This document shows, in pieces, positions 1-8,910 of a stretch of DNA of 64,000 bases. The notes below the pieces were generated by a model. That model ran no database searches. It saw nothing but the letters and a program-made list of their open reading frames with translations, and was not told the DNA's origin. The position numbers and the translations under genes are program-made. How positions within the stretch are numbered: position 1 is the first letter of the stretch; every line of letters starts with the position of its first letter. The stretch comes from Ichthyophis bannanicus. Its lineage: Eukaryota; Chordata; Amphibia; Gymnophiona; Ichthyophiidae. Location: contig CM066033.1 of assembly GCA_033557465.1 (NCBI GenBank), positions 1,305,069,519 to 1,305,133,518 of the forward strand. The letters run 5' to 3'.

Positions 1-30
1 TGCTCTAACCATTAGGCTACTAATGTGGGT
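1..30 (-). repeat. tRNA-derived SINE, 5' head fragment
   Basis: Read on the minus strand this is a tRNA-like A-box region (TAGCCTAATGGTTAGAGCA), the same kind of head as the SINE ending near 25893. The body lies to the left of the window. It is a SINE head, not a tRNA gene, because there is no folded partner sequence here. Confidence 0.5.
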
Positions 31-47
31 TCCTGTGTGGAGGCCGT

Positions 48-690
48 AACATTTATTTATTTAACAAGTTTATTAATACCGCTTTATCATTTAATCAGTG
101 GTTTACATTATAACATAAACTTGGTGATTACATTACAACAGGAACATTGAATTTGGAATATCCATTAACATTAATAACTTAGGTTGAGCATTGATTGTTA
201 TGGAAGGGGTATGTGGTAGTGAGACATGCTTACATTGGGCTATGTAATGGTTTCAAAGTGTTCTGAAATTAGATATGTTTTTAGTTTCTTGCGGAAGTCT
301 CAGATGTCTGTCGTAGCCTTGAGGTCTTATTTTCCATATTGATGGTGCAGATAGAGAGAATGCTCTGTTTCATGTCGTTTGTTTACTTTTTGTTTTAGTG
401 TTGGGAATGATAAGTTGGTTTTTATTGTTGGCTGTCCTTGGTCTAGTTTCAGGTAATTTTGTACCAGAGATTGGAGTGTGTCCACAGTTGTGTGGTGTAG
501 CATTTTGAAAATGAGTGTGTTGAATTTGATGCATGAATACATTGGGAGCCAGTGCAATTGCTTTAAGAGGGGAATTATGTGTTTGTCTTTGGGCCCCTGT
601 TATAATTTGTGCTGCTATATTTTGGGCCATCTCTAGAGGGTATATTGCATGTTTTGGGAGTCCTTAATATATATCAGGTTGCAATAGTCT
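48..690 (-). mobile_element. L2-clade LINE, 3' end of ORF2 and 3' tail (decayed)
   Basis: On the minus strand two frames over about 327-640 read QNIAAQIITGA, then LHWLPMYSCIKF and FKMLHHTT. This is the conserved post-RT block of L2-clade ORF2 (QN-AA-LITG ... LHWLP ... FK-L). The two pieces are in different frames, so the copy is dead. The low-coordinate end carries the tail TAAATAAAT preceded by GCGGTATTAATAAA-like sequence, which recurs in the SINEs of this window. Encoded ORF2 would be an endonuclease-RT; only its far C-terminus is left. Confidence 0.6.
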
Positions 691-699
691 AGAAGTGAG

Positions 700-832
700 A
701 CTATATTGTGTGTCTTTTGGGGAAACTGCTAGGTACGTATGACCTAGATTGGCCACTGTTGGAAACAGGGTACTGGGCTTGATGGACCTTGGTCTGACCC
801 AGTATGGCATATCTTATGTTCTTATTCAAATC
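700..832 (+). mobile_element. CR1-type LINE 3' terminus
   Basis: Contains the typical CR1 3' UTR phrase around GGCCACTGTTGGAAACAGGG, TGGACCTTGGTCTGACCCAG, and ends in a TTCTTATG-type octamer tail. No coding sequence is kept. The same end, reversed, occurs at 46318. Assignment to CR1 rests on recognition of this 3' end. Confidence 0.65.
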
Positions 833-990
833 TAGTCTCAAAGCTTACCTTGTGGAGGCTACTTTCAAAATTTTAACTGTTTCTGCATAATAAATATGTT
901 ACTTGTAGATTCTTTAGCCTTGAAGAAGTGATTAGTAGTTGTAGTAGTGAGTTAGGTATATGTGAGCAACAATGAACAAAACTCATTCAC
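833..990 (+). mobile_element. L2-like LINE C-terminal fragment
   Basis: The first part translates as FKSSLKAYLVEATFK, matching the FK-LK-L motif at the end of L2-clade ORF2, followed by a short 3' UTR with TAGTAG-type tail repeats. It abuts the CR1 end at 832. Too short for finer assignment. Confidence 0.45.
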
Positions 991-1043
991 TTTTTATGAT
1001 CTGGGAACTAAAGGTCTGATATCTGGACGGTTACGGGGAGAAG

Positions 1044-1410
1044 CTATCTGGATAAGGGTGCTGAGCAAGACACACAGTACAGTGGCACTGCCCAGAGAGC
1101 ATTGCTGACTATCTACGTAGACTGTCCCAGCGCGATCCGGTTAGCGCCACTACCGCCCCTGCACTATCTGGAGAAGGGTGCTGAGCAAGACATACAGTAC
1201 AGTGGCACTGCCCAGAGAGCATTGCTGACTATCTACGTAGACTGTCCCAGCGCGATCCGGTTAGCGCCACTACCGCCCCTGCACTATCTGGAGAAGGGTG
1301 CTGAGCAAGACATACAGTATAGTGGCACTGCCCAGAGAGCATTGCTGACTATCTACGTAGACTGTGCCAGCGCGATCCGGTTAGTGCCAGTACTGCCCCT
1401 GCACTATCTA
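1044..1410 (+). repeat. 120-bp tandem repeat, three copies
   Basis: Three direct copies with period 120 (1044-1163, 1164-1283, 1284-1403) starting CTATCTGGA. Copies differ by only a few bases, so amplification is recent. Because 120 is a multiple of three, one frame stays open across all copies (1102-1413, 103 residues with a 40-residue repeat). I see no codon-level reason to call it a gene. Confidence 0.9.
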
Positions 1411-1604
1411 TAAGCGATGGCACTTATTCAGCGTGCGCTTTTCAGCCTGCACTACTTAGGATAATTTAGGATGCCTGAAAGGGTAGTCTTGGCTGATTTC
1501 TGTATAGTGTTGGCTGAAAATTGTGGTCTCCAGTTAAGTGTTGGCACTTATCTCGTGGATATTTAGAGGCAACTAGTATCCGGATGCTGTCGCTGAATAT
1601 CTTG

Positions 1605-1942
1605 CTGATATTTATTTATTTATTTAGTATACATTTGTATACCGCTACTTCCAGCGATCAGCAGCGGTTTGATTACAGATTGGAAATTGTCAAATCATGA
1701 CAGGAAATTTTTGAGGTATAAACACATTGATTAGACAGGAAAGCACAGCACACAGAGAACTATTTTACAGGGAACATGGGCTATGGAGGGTTAAGTGGCT
1801 TGCCCAAGACCACAAGGAGCACTTGTGGGACTAGAAACCCCAGTCCTTCCGGCCCAAGTTTGCTGTCCTCCAGTGGGATTTGAACCCCCGACCTTCCGGC
1901 CCGAAGTACCTTGCCCCAACCACTAGGCCACTCCTCCACTCC
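1605..1942 (-). mobile_element. tRNA-derived CORE-SINE with L2-like tail (full copy)
   Basis: On the minus strand the element begins with a tRNA-like head: an A-box-like TGGCCTAGTGG (1920-1930) and a B-box GGTTCAAATCC (1876-1886). Next comes a CORE/MIR-like segment (CTTGGGCAAGCCACTTAACC) and then a tail with AGCGGTATACAAA and TAAATAAATAAATA shared with L2 3' ends. Pol III boxes would drive transcription and an L2-type LINE would supply retrotransposition; both are family knowledge. The head is nearly identical to the copy at 56503-56790 (about six differences in about 155 bases by eye), so the family is fairly young. Confidence 0.85.
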
Positions 1943-2390
1943 ATTTAACTGCCAGGCCCTAAATGTGCAAATGCTTTTAGTGCTAAAATGTGACTGGGCC
2001 GGGGTAGAGAGGGACTGTTAATAAGCAGCCAAAAAATATTGCTTCCTAGTCCTGTTTCTTTCTTTTCCCTGGCTCTAAACTTTCTGACAAAATGGATTGC
2101 TACCATCTAGCTATGGAGTCCTCAATAACGGAATATTTGAATATGTCCATTGGTAAATTTAATGCTGTATTTTATAATTCTTGCTCAGTGAGGAGAGAGG
2201 GATGCTGAACAGAACCTGGGGCCTACAGTCAACAGACATTTGTGAGGGCCATGGAAACTGGTCGTGATGCAAGGCTTCTAGCTCAGCAGCTGGTTTAAAG
2301 CAACTGGAGATCGATTTAGGGGGCTGCGGCTGAGTGAGAATTAGCCCCCCACTGAGCAATTCTGGTGACTGACTCTCATTACTTTTTCAG
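1943..2390. other. No recognisable gene or repeat
   Basis: I see no conserved coding frame, splice-flanked exon or known repeat here. It probably includes the decayed 5' part of the L2-like fragment that becomes recognisable downstream. Confidence 0.4.
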
Positions 2391-2694
2391 TTGCCTGAGT
2401 CTGACCCTATCTGTGTGCAGCTCCAGTCATGTTGTGAATACTGCTTACATGTTGAGGATGGTGGAGATTCTGTCCCTTCTATCTGTGCCCTTCTTTTCCA
2501 CAGCCAACTCCAGACTTTGATCTTTCTACCTTGCTGCTCCTTATGCCTTAAACTGCCTGAGTCGGTACATCTGGTTCCATCTGTGGCCCTGTTCAAATCC
2601 AGGCTAAAAGCTCACTTCATTGAGACTGCTTTTGAATGCTGAACCCCTAGTTTCCTGTTCACCTTCTATGCGTTTTCTTCTCATTCCTCTAGAT
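2391..2694 (+). mobile_element. L2-like LINE 3' end, part 1 (interrupted by hAT-1)
   Basis: The frame 2391-2642 ends with VALFKSRLKAHFIETAFEC, the C-terminal FK-LK-H pattern of L2-like ORF2. The 3' UTR continues at 4749 after the hAT-1 insertion. The last eight bases (2687-2694, CTCTAGAT) are the left target-site duplication. Confidence 0.55.
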
Positions 2695-2795
2695 CAGGGG
2701 TCGGCAACCCGCGGCTCCGGAGCCGCATGCGGCTCTTTCTCACCTTTGCCGCGGCTCCGGAGCACACTGCCCGCCCGGTATTTATGGCGTTATGG

Positions 2796-3063
2796 GCTCC
2801 CTCCCTTCTTCTGCAGCCGCGGTTCCCTGCCTCTTAGGGAACCGCGGCTGTGCTTTTAAAATCATCTCGGAGCCCTTCCTGTCTTGACGGGCTCCGTGCA
2901 GCATTGTCCCGCCTCTAAAGGAAGTTGTTTACCACTTCCTTTGGAGGCGGGACAATGCTGCACGGAGCCCGTCAAGACAGGAAGGGCTCCGAGATGATTT
3001 TAAAAGCACAGCCGCGGTTCCCTAAGAGGCAGAGAGCCGCGGCTGCAGAAGAAGGGAGGGAGC
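2796..3063. repeat. Long near-perfect palindrome inside hAT-1
   Basis: The left arm (about 2796-2925) and right arm (about 2934-3063) are reverse complements around a spacer of about 8 bases (TGTTTACC, with the loop near 2929). Inside each arm is a shorter hairpin-like GCCGCGG/CCGCGGC motif. It could form a cruciform, or a long hairpin if transcribed. It starts just inside the left terminus and the minisatellite begins at its right edge. Confidence 0.9.
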
Positions 3064-4270
3064 TGACAGGGAGGGAGCAGATATGGATGGATGGAGGGGG
3101 CTGACATGGAGGGAGGGAGCTGATATGGATGGATGGATGGAGGGAGGGGGGCTGACATGGATGGATGGAGGGAGGGGGGCTGACATGGAGGGATGGAGGG
3201 GGCTGACATGGAGGGAGGGAGCTGATATGGATGGATGGAGGGAGGGGGGCTGACATGGAGGGAGGGAGCTGATATGGATGGAGGGAGGGGGGCTGACATG
3301 GAGGGAGGGAGCAGATATGGATGGATGGAGGGAGGGGGGCTGACATGGAGGGAGGGAGCAGATATGGATGGATGGAGGGAGGGGGGCTGACATGGAGGGA
3401 GGGAGCAGATATGGATGGATGGAGGGAGGGGGGCTGACATGGAGGGAGGGAGCAGATATGGATGGATGGAGGGTGGGGAGCTGACATGGAGGGATGGAGG
3501 GGGCTGACATGGAGGGAGGGAGCTGATATGGAGGGATGGAGGGAGGGGGGCTGACATGGAGGGAGGGAGCTGATATGGATGGAGGGAGGGGGGCTGACAT
3601 GGAGGGAGGGAGCAGATATGGATGGAGGGAGGGAGGGGGGCTGACATGGAGGGAGGGAGCAGATATGGATGGATGGAGGGAGGGGGGCTGACATGGAGGG
3701 AGGGAGCAGATATGGATGGATGGAGGGAGGGGCTGACATGGTGGGTGGGAGCAGATATGGATGGAGGGAGGGAGGGGGGCTGACATGGAGGGAGGGAGCA
3801 GATATGGAGGGAGGGAGCTGATATGGATGGATGGAGGGAGGGGGGCTGACATGGAGGGATGGAGGGGGCTGACATGGAGGGAGGGAGCTGAAATGGAGGG
3901 AGGGGGGCTGACATGGAGGGAGGGAGCTGATATGGATGGAGGGAGGGGGGCTGACATGGAGGGATGGAGGGGGCTGACATGGAGGGAGGGAGCTGATATG
4001 GATGGAGGGAGGGAGGGGGCTGACATGGAGGGATGGAGCACTGGTAATGGGGTTGAGGGGACGAGCACTGGAAATGAGCTGATTAGGGGAGGCTAGGACT
4101 GGTAATGAGCTGATGGGGGGGTAGGACTGGTATTGGGCTGATTAGGGGAGGCTAGCACTGGTAATGGGGTTGAGGGGGGATTAGCACTGGAAGGTACTGG
4201 GAGTGAGGACTGGAAAGGGGCTGATATTGGGGAGGGTTACTGGGACTGGAAATAGGCTGATGGAAAGAAG
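3056..4270. repeat. Purine-rich minisatellite (about 48-bp units), decaying after 4040
   Basis: Repeats of a unit of about 48 bp built from GCTGACATGGAGGGAGGGAG, then an AGATATGGATGG block, then GAGGGAGGGGGG. Unit lengths vary because the GGAT and GGGA sub-repeats expand and contract. From 4040 to 4270 the repeat becomes a looser GGACTGGTAATGGGCTGAT type that also occurs, reversed, in hAT-2. The strand asymmetry (G and A on +) gives long minus-strand open frames that are not genes. Confidence 0.9.
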
Positions 4271-4748
4271 TGAAGAAAACGAAAGAAGAGATAAGAAATG
4301 GCAGATGGACCATAGACCACAGAAAGAGAGCTAAGAGAAGACAGGAAAGCAGAAGCCTCAGATCGGGACCAGCATGATCAAAGAATAAATTGGTCAGACA
4401 ACAAAGGTAGAAAAAATAATTTTATTTCATATTAGTGATTTGACTACAAAATCATCATAATTTTGAAATCAAATATTGTTACTTGTTGTTGTAATATTTT
4501 CTGGCGTTTTTTTTTTTGGTGTGTGAAGGAAGAGGGGTAGTCTTATACGGCGAGTATAGGCCAAACACCTATATTTTAACAGGAAAAGTAGGGGGTCGTA
4601 TATAGCATTAAGGTAAGAAACAATATATGCAGTGTTAGATTTGTTTTAAATGTCGCAATGGTTTTGCGGCTCCCAGTTTTTTTTTCCCTTCGGAAACGGG
4701 TCCAAGTGGCTCTTTACGTCTTAAAGGTTGCAGACCCCTGCTCTAGAT

Positions 4749-4897
4749 AGACCCTAGTGCCCCAACTTGTGGTGTTTGTCTTGATTAGACTGTAAGATCT
4801 AATGATCAGGCACTGTCTCTTACATGCTACCATACAGAGCTGTGTACTTCTTGTATACGAATGATAAGTAGTAGTAGTAAATCTATGTGCAGACTGA
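4749..4897 (+). mobile_element. L2-like LINE 3' end, part 2
   Basis: Continuation of the 3' UTR interrupted at 2694. It carries the phrase GATTAGACTGTAAGATCTAA, then CACTGTCTCTTACATG, and ends with an AAGTAGTAGTAGTAA tail. Such (AGT)n tails are typical of a group of L2/CR1-like ends in vertebrates. Joining 2694 to 4749 restores a continuous 3' end. Confidence 0.6.
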
Positions 4898-5039
4898 ACG
4901 TGCAGGAGCACTGAGTAGAAGGAAGATGTTTTATAGCATCAAGACTTGCCCAATGTGACCCATAGCACGGATGTAAATAAAATATTATTCATTTATTTTT
5001 AGACAGGCTATACGCTGCTGTCAAGCTGGGTATTTTGTG

Positions 5040-5513
5040 TGGGAAGATCTTTGCTGCTTGATACGGTCTGGAGAGAGTGCTCACCTGGGATGCTGATTTT
5101 CGGTGCCATAATTTTCAAATTAGTAGCAATGCATGGATTCCAAGCCAAGTTTAGTAAAGTTCCCCAAGGTGGTCTGAAAAAAGTCCCAAACTTGGCAGGC
5201 AATCCAGAGGCAAAGACTCTGGATACTGTAAGATTTCAGATACTCCAGTAATTTAAATCTGATATTCTGGAGCTGGTTAATGCTGTTGAGATGCTGAAAA
5301 CAGATGTTACTAAAGCAGTGAGAGACCTGGCTTTAAGTCTTTTGATGCATGAGTCACTCAAAGTCAATACGCATCAGAAGAAAATAGGCTCTGCAGTCTA
5401 AAAAAAATAAAATAAAATAAATAAGCAAAAAAAAAAGACAGTTAACTGGAGAAATAACAGAATTGTGGGAGTCCCTAAGTAAGAGAAGGAGGATGTGTTG
5501 AATTTATTTTTTT
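5040..5513 (+). pseudogene. L1/Tx1-type LINE ORF1 fragment
   Basis: The end of this stretch reads NRIVGVP then EKEDVLNLF with a stop between, matching the RNA-binding block of L1-type ORF1 (compare NNIRIVGVPEGAEGKDVF in the LINE at 26795). The preceding part (around 5255-5400) reads as a leucine-rich, coiled-coil-like stretch (ELVNAVEMLKTDV). L1 ORF1p is a trimeric nucleic-acid chaperone. The copy is interrupted by stops and an A-rich insertion near 5400 and is cut at 5515 by DIRS-like sequence. Confidence 0.5.
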
Positions 5514-5515
5514 TT

Positions 5516-5760
5516 CAGATCCTCCTGATAAACTAGTCCAGACAAGTAGATTATGCTCATTTGCCAGCAGGTGGAGGCAAGACTTGAGCAGCTTTGTGAT
5601 ATCATCACCTGGTATATCTTCTGGTACAGCACTGAGAGAAGCCAGTATTGTGTGTGGACTGGTACAGTAGTGAAGATTGGCTTGACTAACCTCGTCCACA
5701 CTACAGTGCAGAGGCCTTGGACTGAGTTGTGAAGAGTCCAGCGTTGCTCAGAGCATGGCT
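5516..5760 (+). mobile_element. Possible DIRS-like 5' terminal fragment
   Basis: The stretch has the layout of the left end of DIRS-A: an ACTAGTCCAGAC start, then CCAGCAGGTGGAGG, then a GATATCATCACCTGG block (compare CTAGTCCAGTCC, CCACCAGCAGC and GATGTCATCGTTC in DIRS-A). No matching right end or ICR is present, so it would be a truncated copy of another subfamily. Similarity is short and judged by eye. Confidence 0.35.
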
Positions 5761-6379
5761 ACACCCATGTGTCCTGGAATGGACAGCCGTCCTGTGTCCA
5801 TGCTGTTTTTTTTAAGGGTCACTAGCACTGGTGGGCCGGAAGAGACATAGAAGAGCCCTATGGAGTCCTGGGGGGGAGGGGGGGGGATCACTAAGTTGGC
5901 CCTGGTCCTCCCTTCCCTCTTGCTGTCCTTAACTGCTTTTGGTGTCTTTTTCTTATATATTTTTCTAAGTGGTCATTTCTTCCCCGGTGATTTCAGGAAT
6001 TGGCTCTATGCTGCTCTGATTTAAACAGCTTCAAAGTTGGGGGGGGGAGGGGGGTCGTTCCTTATAAGGTGAATTTCTTCCGACCTATGTGGGTATCTGG
6101 AGTCTCCCTAATCGGGTTTCCCTGTCAGCCCGACAGGCCTTGGGATTTCTTGCATTTCACCACAGCTCTGCTGCTTCAGCATGTGTGTGTTTGCATTTTT
6201 TTCCTTTTTTTGTGCTTGCCATGGTTTTCAACCATATGGCCTGATGCAGCCTGTGGCCCCTAGCCATTGTATGTGTGTGTGTGTGTGTGTGTGTTTTTTT
6301 TACCACAGCTGCCTCTAAAGTGCTAAAGTCTTAAAAGATTTTGAGTTGCGCTGAGATGCATAAAGGAGAACACTATTCC
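5761..6379. other. No gene seen; contains a (TG)n microsatellite
   Basis: T-rich DNA without a convincing frame. A TG-dinucleotide run lies at about 6268-6292, followed by T8. It may belong to the 5' leader of the fragment at 5516, but nothing in it proves that. Confidence 0.4.
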
Positions 6380-6442
6380 ATTCTTCTATAGTTCACAAAT
6401 AATAATCTCATTACACCTACGCTGGGCTACTTCAACTCACTA
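6380..6442 (+). mobile_element. L2-clade LINE, part before the DIRS-A insertion
   Basis: The last bases read TLGYFNSLF in frame and run directly into DIRS-A. The frame continues beyond the element at 12500 (QGLSK, then QIAQNMAA). This short piece is recognisable only because of that continuity. Confidence 0.5.
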
Positions 6443-6456
6443 TTCCTTTGCGTCCC

Positions 6457-6575
6457 TCTAGTCCAGTCCCGGAACCATAGAGTTGTCATCCTCCACCAGC
6501 AGCTTTGGAGACTGAAAGATGTCATCGTTCTGATGTCACTGGTACAAATAGGCAAGATCCGCCCCCTTTCACCAG
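6457..6575 (+). repeat. DIRS-A left inverted terminal repeat
   Basis: From CTCTAGTCCAGTCCCGG to CCCCCTTTCACCAG; the reverse complement occurs at 12334-12453 with few differences. The outermost bases (6443-6457, ending TTTGCGTCCC) are not in the right ITR but are matched by the ICR. Confidence 0.92.
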
Positions 6576-7413
6576 TACTTTCAGTCTCCAAGCAGCTTGG
6601 AGGTTCTGAGCCCGGGACTGGGCTCAGGAGGAGCAAATAAGCAGAGCTTACTGGGTTTAGTTAGCCCTTAGTTGGTTGATTTTTGAGTTTTTTCCTTTAT
6701 TTTTTGTCCTTAGGTGTACCTCTGCTGCTGATACAGAGATCCTGTGCTGCTGGGGGCGTTTTTTCTCTCATCTTGCAAACTCCCTCTCCCTCCCTCCCTC
6801 CCTCCCTCCTTCCTAACGTGGTCTCAGGGTGCCCCAGCATTTAAACGAGCACAGGAGGGTGAAATAGCCTCCCTACTCCCGAACCCGGTTTAGAAGGGTG
6901 AGGAGCAGGTAGAAGGCAGAAGTGACTGTCGGCAGAACGCCTCGGCTGCTGAGGTGACAGTCAGTGCCTGGAGCTGATGCCGTGAAAAAGGCTGTGCTCC
7001 AGAAGTGCCTAGCGCTGCCCTTCCTTCCTCTCCTCTCAGAAGCGTGGGGAGTACCCCCGAATTTCGGGGATCGCTGGGGGAGAAGTAATTCAGCTCAGAG
7101 AGGGGTTTTGGCAGCTCCGGAGTTTGACTAGGAAGCTGACCGCGTGATTTTTGGCGGCGCGAACGTTGTGGCGGCCATCTTGGATGCCGTTTTTTCAGCA
7201 CCAATTTCTTTTGCTTTTTTCATGGCTTAGAAGCTTCGTTTTTCATTTGGACTGCCAGGGGGCAGCTAGTTGGGCCTTCCTTGGTGTGATTCTTTAAAAA
7301 AACAAAAAAACAAAAACAAACAAAGAAGTTTGTCAGAGGGCATAGCATAGCGCATAGGACTATAAGGGAGTCCCTTACAGGCTTGTTTTTCCTGGACTTC
7401 AGAGCTAGCAAGC

Positions 7414-8910
7414 ATGCCTGCTAAGCCCCGCTGCCTTGTTTGTGGTGTGAGGCGCGGGGAGCTCTTGGAAGCGGGTGTGTGTAAGGCCTGCTCTGTAGAG
7501 GCAGTTGGCATGGAGAAATCCTTGGGGGAGGGCTCCAGTGGTCAGCCGGAGGCGTCTTTCGACGGCAGGGGATCGGAACCTTCCTCCTTGGAGGCTTCGG
7601 AGCCGGTGGCAGGTCCGTCCGCGGCTTGGAGCGCTCCTTTGTCAGGGGGGGGGAGTCCCAGGGGTCCGGAGTGCCTTCAGATTTCTTTGCACTGATGCAG
7701 AAGGCCTTTGCCTTGCTTCAGCCAGGGTCGGGAGCTCGGTCACAGAGTCCCGCCAGCCGGAAAAGATCAGGATCAGGGGGTCTTCCGGAAGGGGAGATTC
7801 CCCCACCTAAGAGGCGTAGAGAGAGTCTAGGCCCCTCCTAGATATGGGGTTGGATGAGGAGGGGGGTCCCCAGGACTTGGAGGTGGAAGACGCCTCCGAG
7901 GACGACTTGGATGAAGGTGAATTGCTGGACGCGGAGCAGCAAAGTAGATTGGTCCGCGTATTTCGGAGGGAGGAACTGCCAGCATTGATTGCGGAGACAC
8001 TTAAGACTTTGAATATGCCCGCGGGGTCCACCTCCTCGGAGGAGACGTTGGAGGACCCTCTCTTGCAGGCCGTAAGAACTTCGCAGAAGGTATTCCCTGT
8101 GCATAGGGTTTTTCGCAATATGATTCAGGAAGAATGGGACTCCCCGGAGTCGTCGTTGCGTGGGACCCCAGGGCCTTGGCCAGGTTATACCCTCTGTCCG
8201 AACAGGATAGGGAGATTTTTCGTTCGCCCAGGGTGGATGCGGTGGTGTCGGCGGTCACCAAGAAGACCACCATTCCGGTTGAAGGGGCCGCGGCGCTGAA
8301 AGACGGGCAGGACAGGAAGCTGGATACCTTGCTGAAGCAGGTGTTTGATATGTGTGCTCTATCTCTGCAGGCCTCCATTGCGGGGGCTTGGGTGGCCCGA
8401 GGCTGTTTAAGGTGGTCCCAGCGCCTTCAGGGATCCTCCTTGGAAGAATAGACGGAGGATGTGACTAGGTTAGAGTCGGGCACGGCTTACTTATCTGATA
8501 TTCACTACGATTTAATCCGCGGTCTGGCCAAGAGTATGGCCTCGGTAGTGGCGGCTCGCTGATATCTGTGGCTACATAACTGGTCGGCAGGTGCCTCTTC
8601 CAAAGCGAGGCTGAGTAAGCTCCCATTTAGGGGGAAACTACTCTTTGGGGAAGATTTGGAGAAGTTGGTTAAGGACCTCGGGGAGTCCAAGGGGGGTCGC
8701 TTCCCGGAGGATAAGCCGAAGCAGGGTCGTGGGGCTTCGGGGTCCAGGGGCCTCCCGAGAGATTTTCGTAGATTTAGGACCTCTCGGTTTATTCAGTCGC
8801 AGAGGGGGCCGGTTTCCAGCTCGTGGTCAGCCCTTTCGGGGATTCAGAGGGGCGGGCAGAGGTTTTGGCCCCTTTCAGTCCTCGGGTACCAAGAAGCCGC
8901 AATGAGATAA
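7414..8910 (+). pseudogene. gag: DIRS-A gag (frameshifted)
   Basis: Starts MPAKPRCLVCGVRRGELL with a CxxC...CxxC zinc-binding motif (CLVC, CKAC), then a Ser/Pro-rich linker with a basic KRRRE patch, an acidic stretch (EDDLDEGELL) and the conserved core (RVFRNMIQEEW ... TKKTTIPVEGAAALK ... LLKQVFD). It ends in an Arg/Gly-rich tail. The frame moves at least three times (near 7640, 7842 and 8150), and stops lie at 8449 and 8563. Gag should package the element RNA. The same core occurs on the minus strand in DIRS-C, which confirms the call. Confidence 0.75.

Larger units (their letters stand above)
2695..4740. mobile_element. hAT-1: long non-autonomous hAT transposon with perfect 8-bp TSD
   Basis: The ends are inverted: left CAGGGGTCGGCAACC, and right end reverse-complemented CAGGGGTCTGCAACC. 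They are flanked by an exact 8-bp duplication CTCTAGAT (2687-2694 and 4741-4748). CAGGG-type termini with 8-bp TSDs are diagnostic of hAT elements. The TSD fits the nnnTAnnn pattern known for the Buster branch (established knowledge; the subfamily call is inference). There is no transposase; the inside holds a 270-bp palindrome, a roughly 1-kb minisatellite and A-rich DNA. It would need a transposase in trans. hAT-2 at 40391 has the same internal plan in the opposite order. Confidence 0.9.

Noticed and set aside
1044..1410. CRISPR-like array
   Set aside because: Whole 120-bp units are repeated with no unique spacers, and the window is vertebrate.
1102..1413. 103-codon frame over the tandem repeat
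   Set aside because: Openness follows from the 120-bp period being divisible by three; no family resemblance.
1876..1930. tRNA gene suggested by A- and B-box sequences
   Set aside because: These are the heads of SINEs (also at 56730-56784 and 25870), followed by CORE and L2-like tail sequence; no acceptor-stem pairing that I can see.
2972..4068. Minus-strand open frames of 255-348 codons rich in Pro, Ser and His
   Set aside because: They are translations of the 48-bp minisatellite in hAT-1 in all three frames; no start context, domain or non-repeat part.
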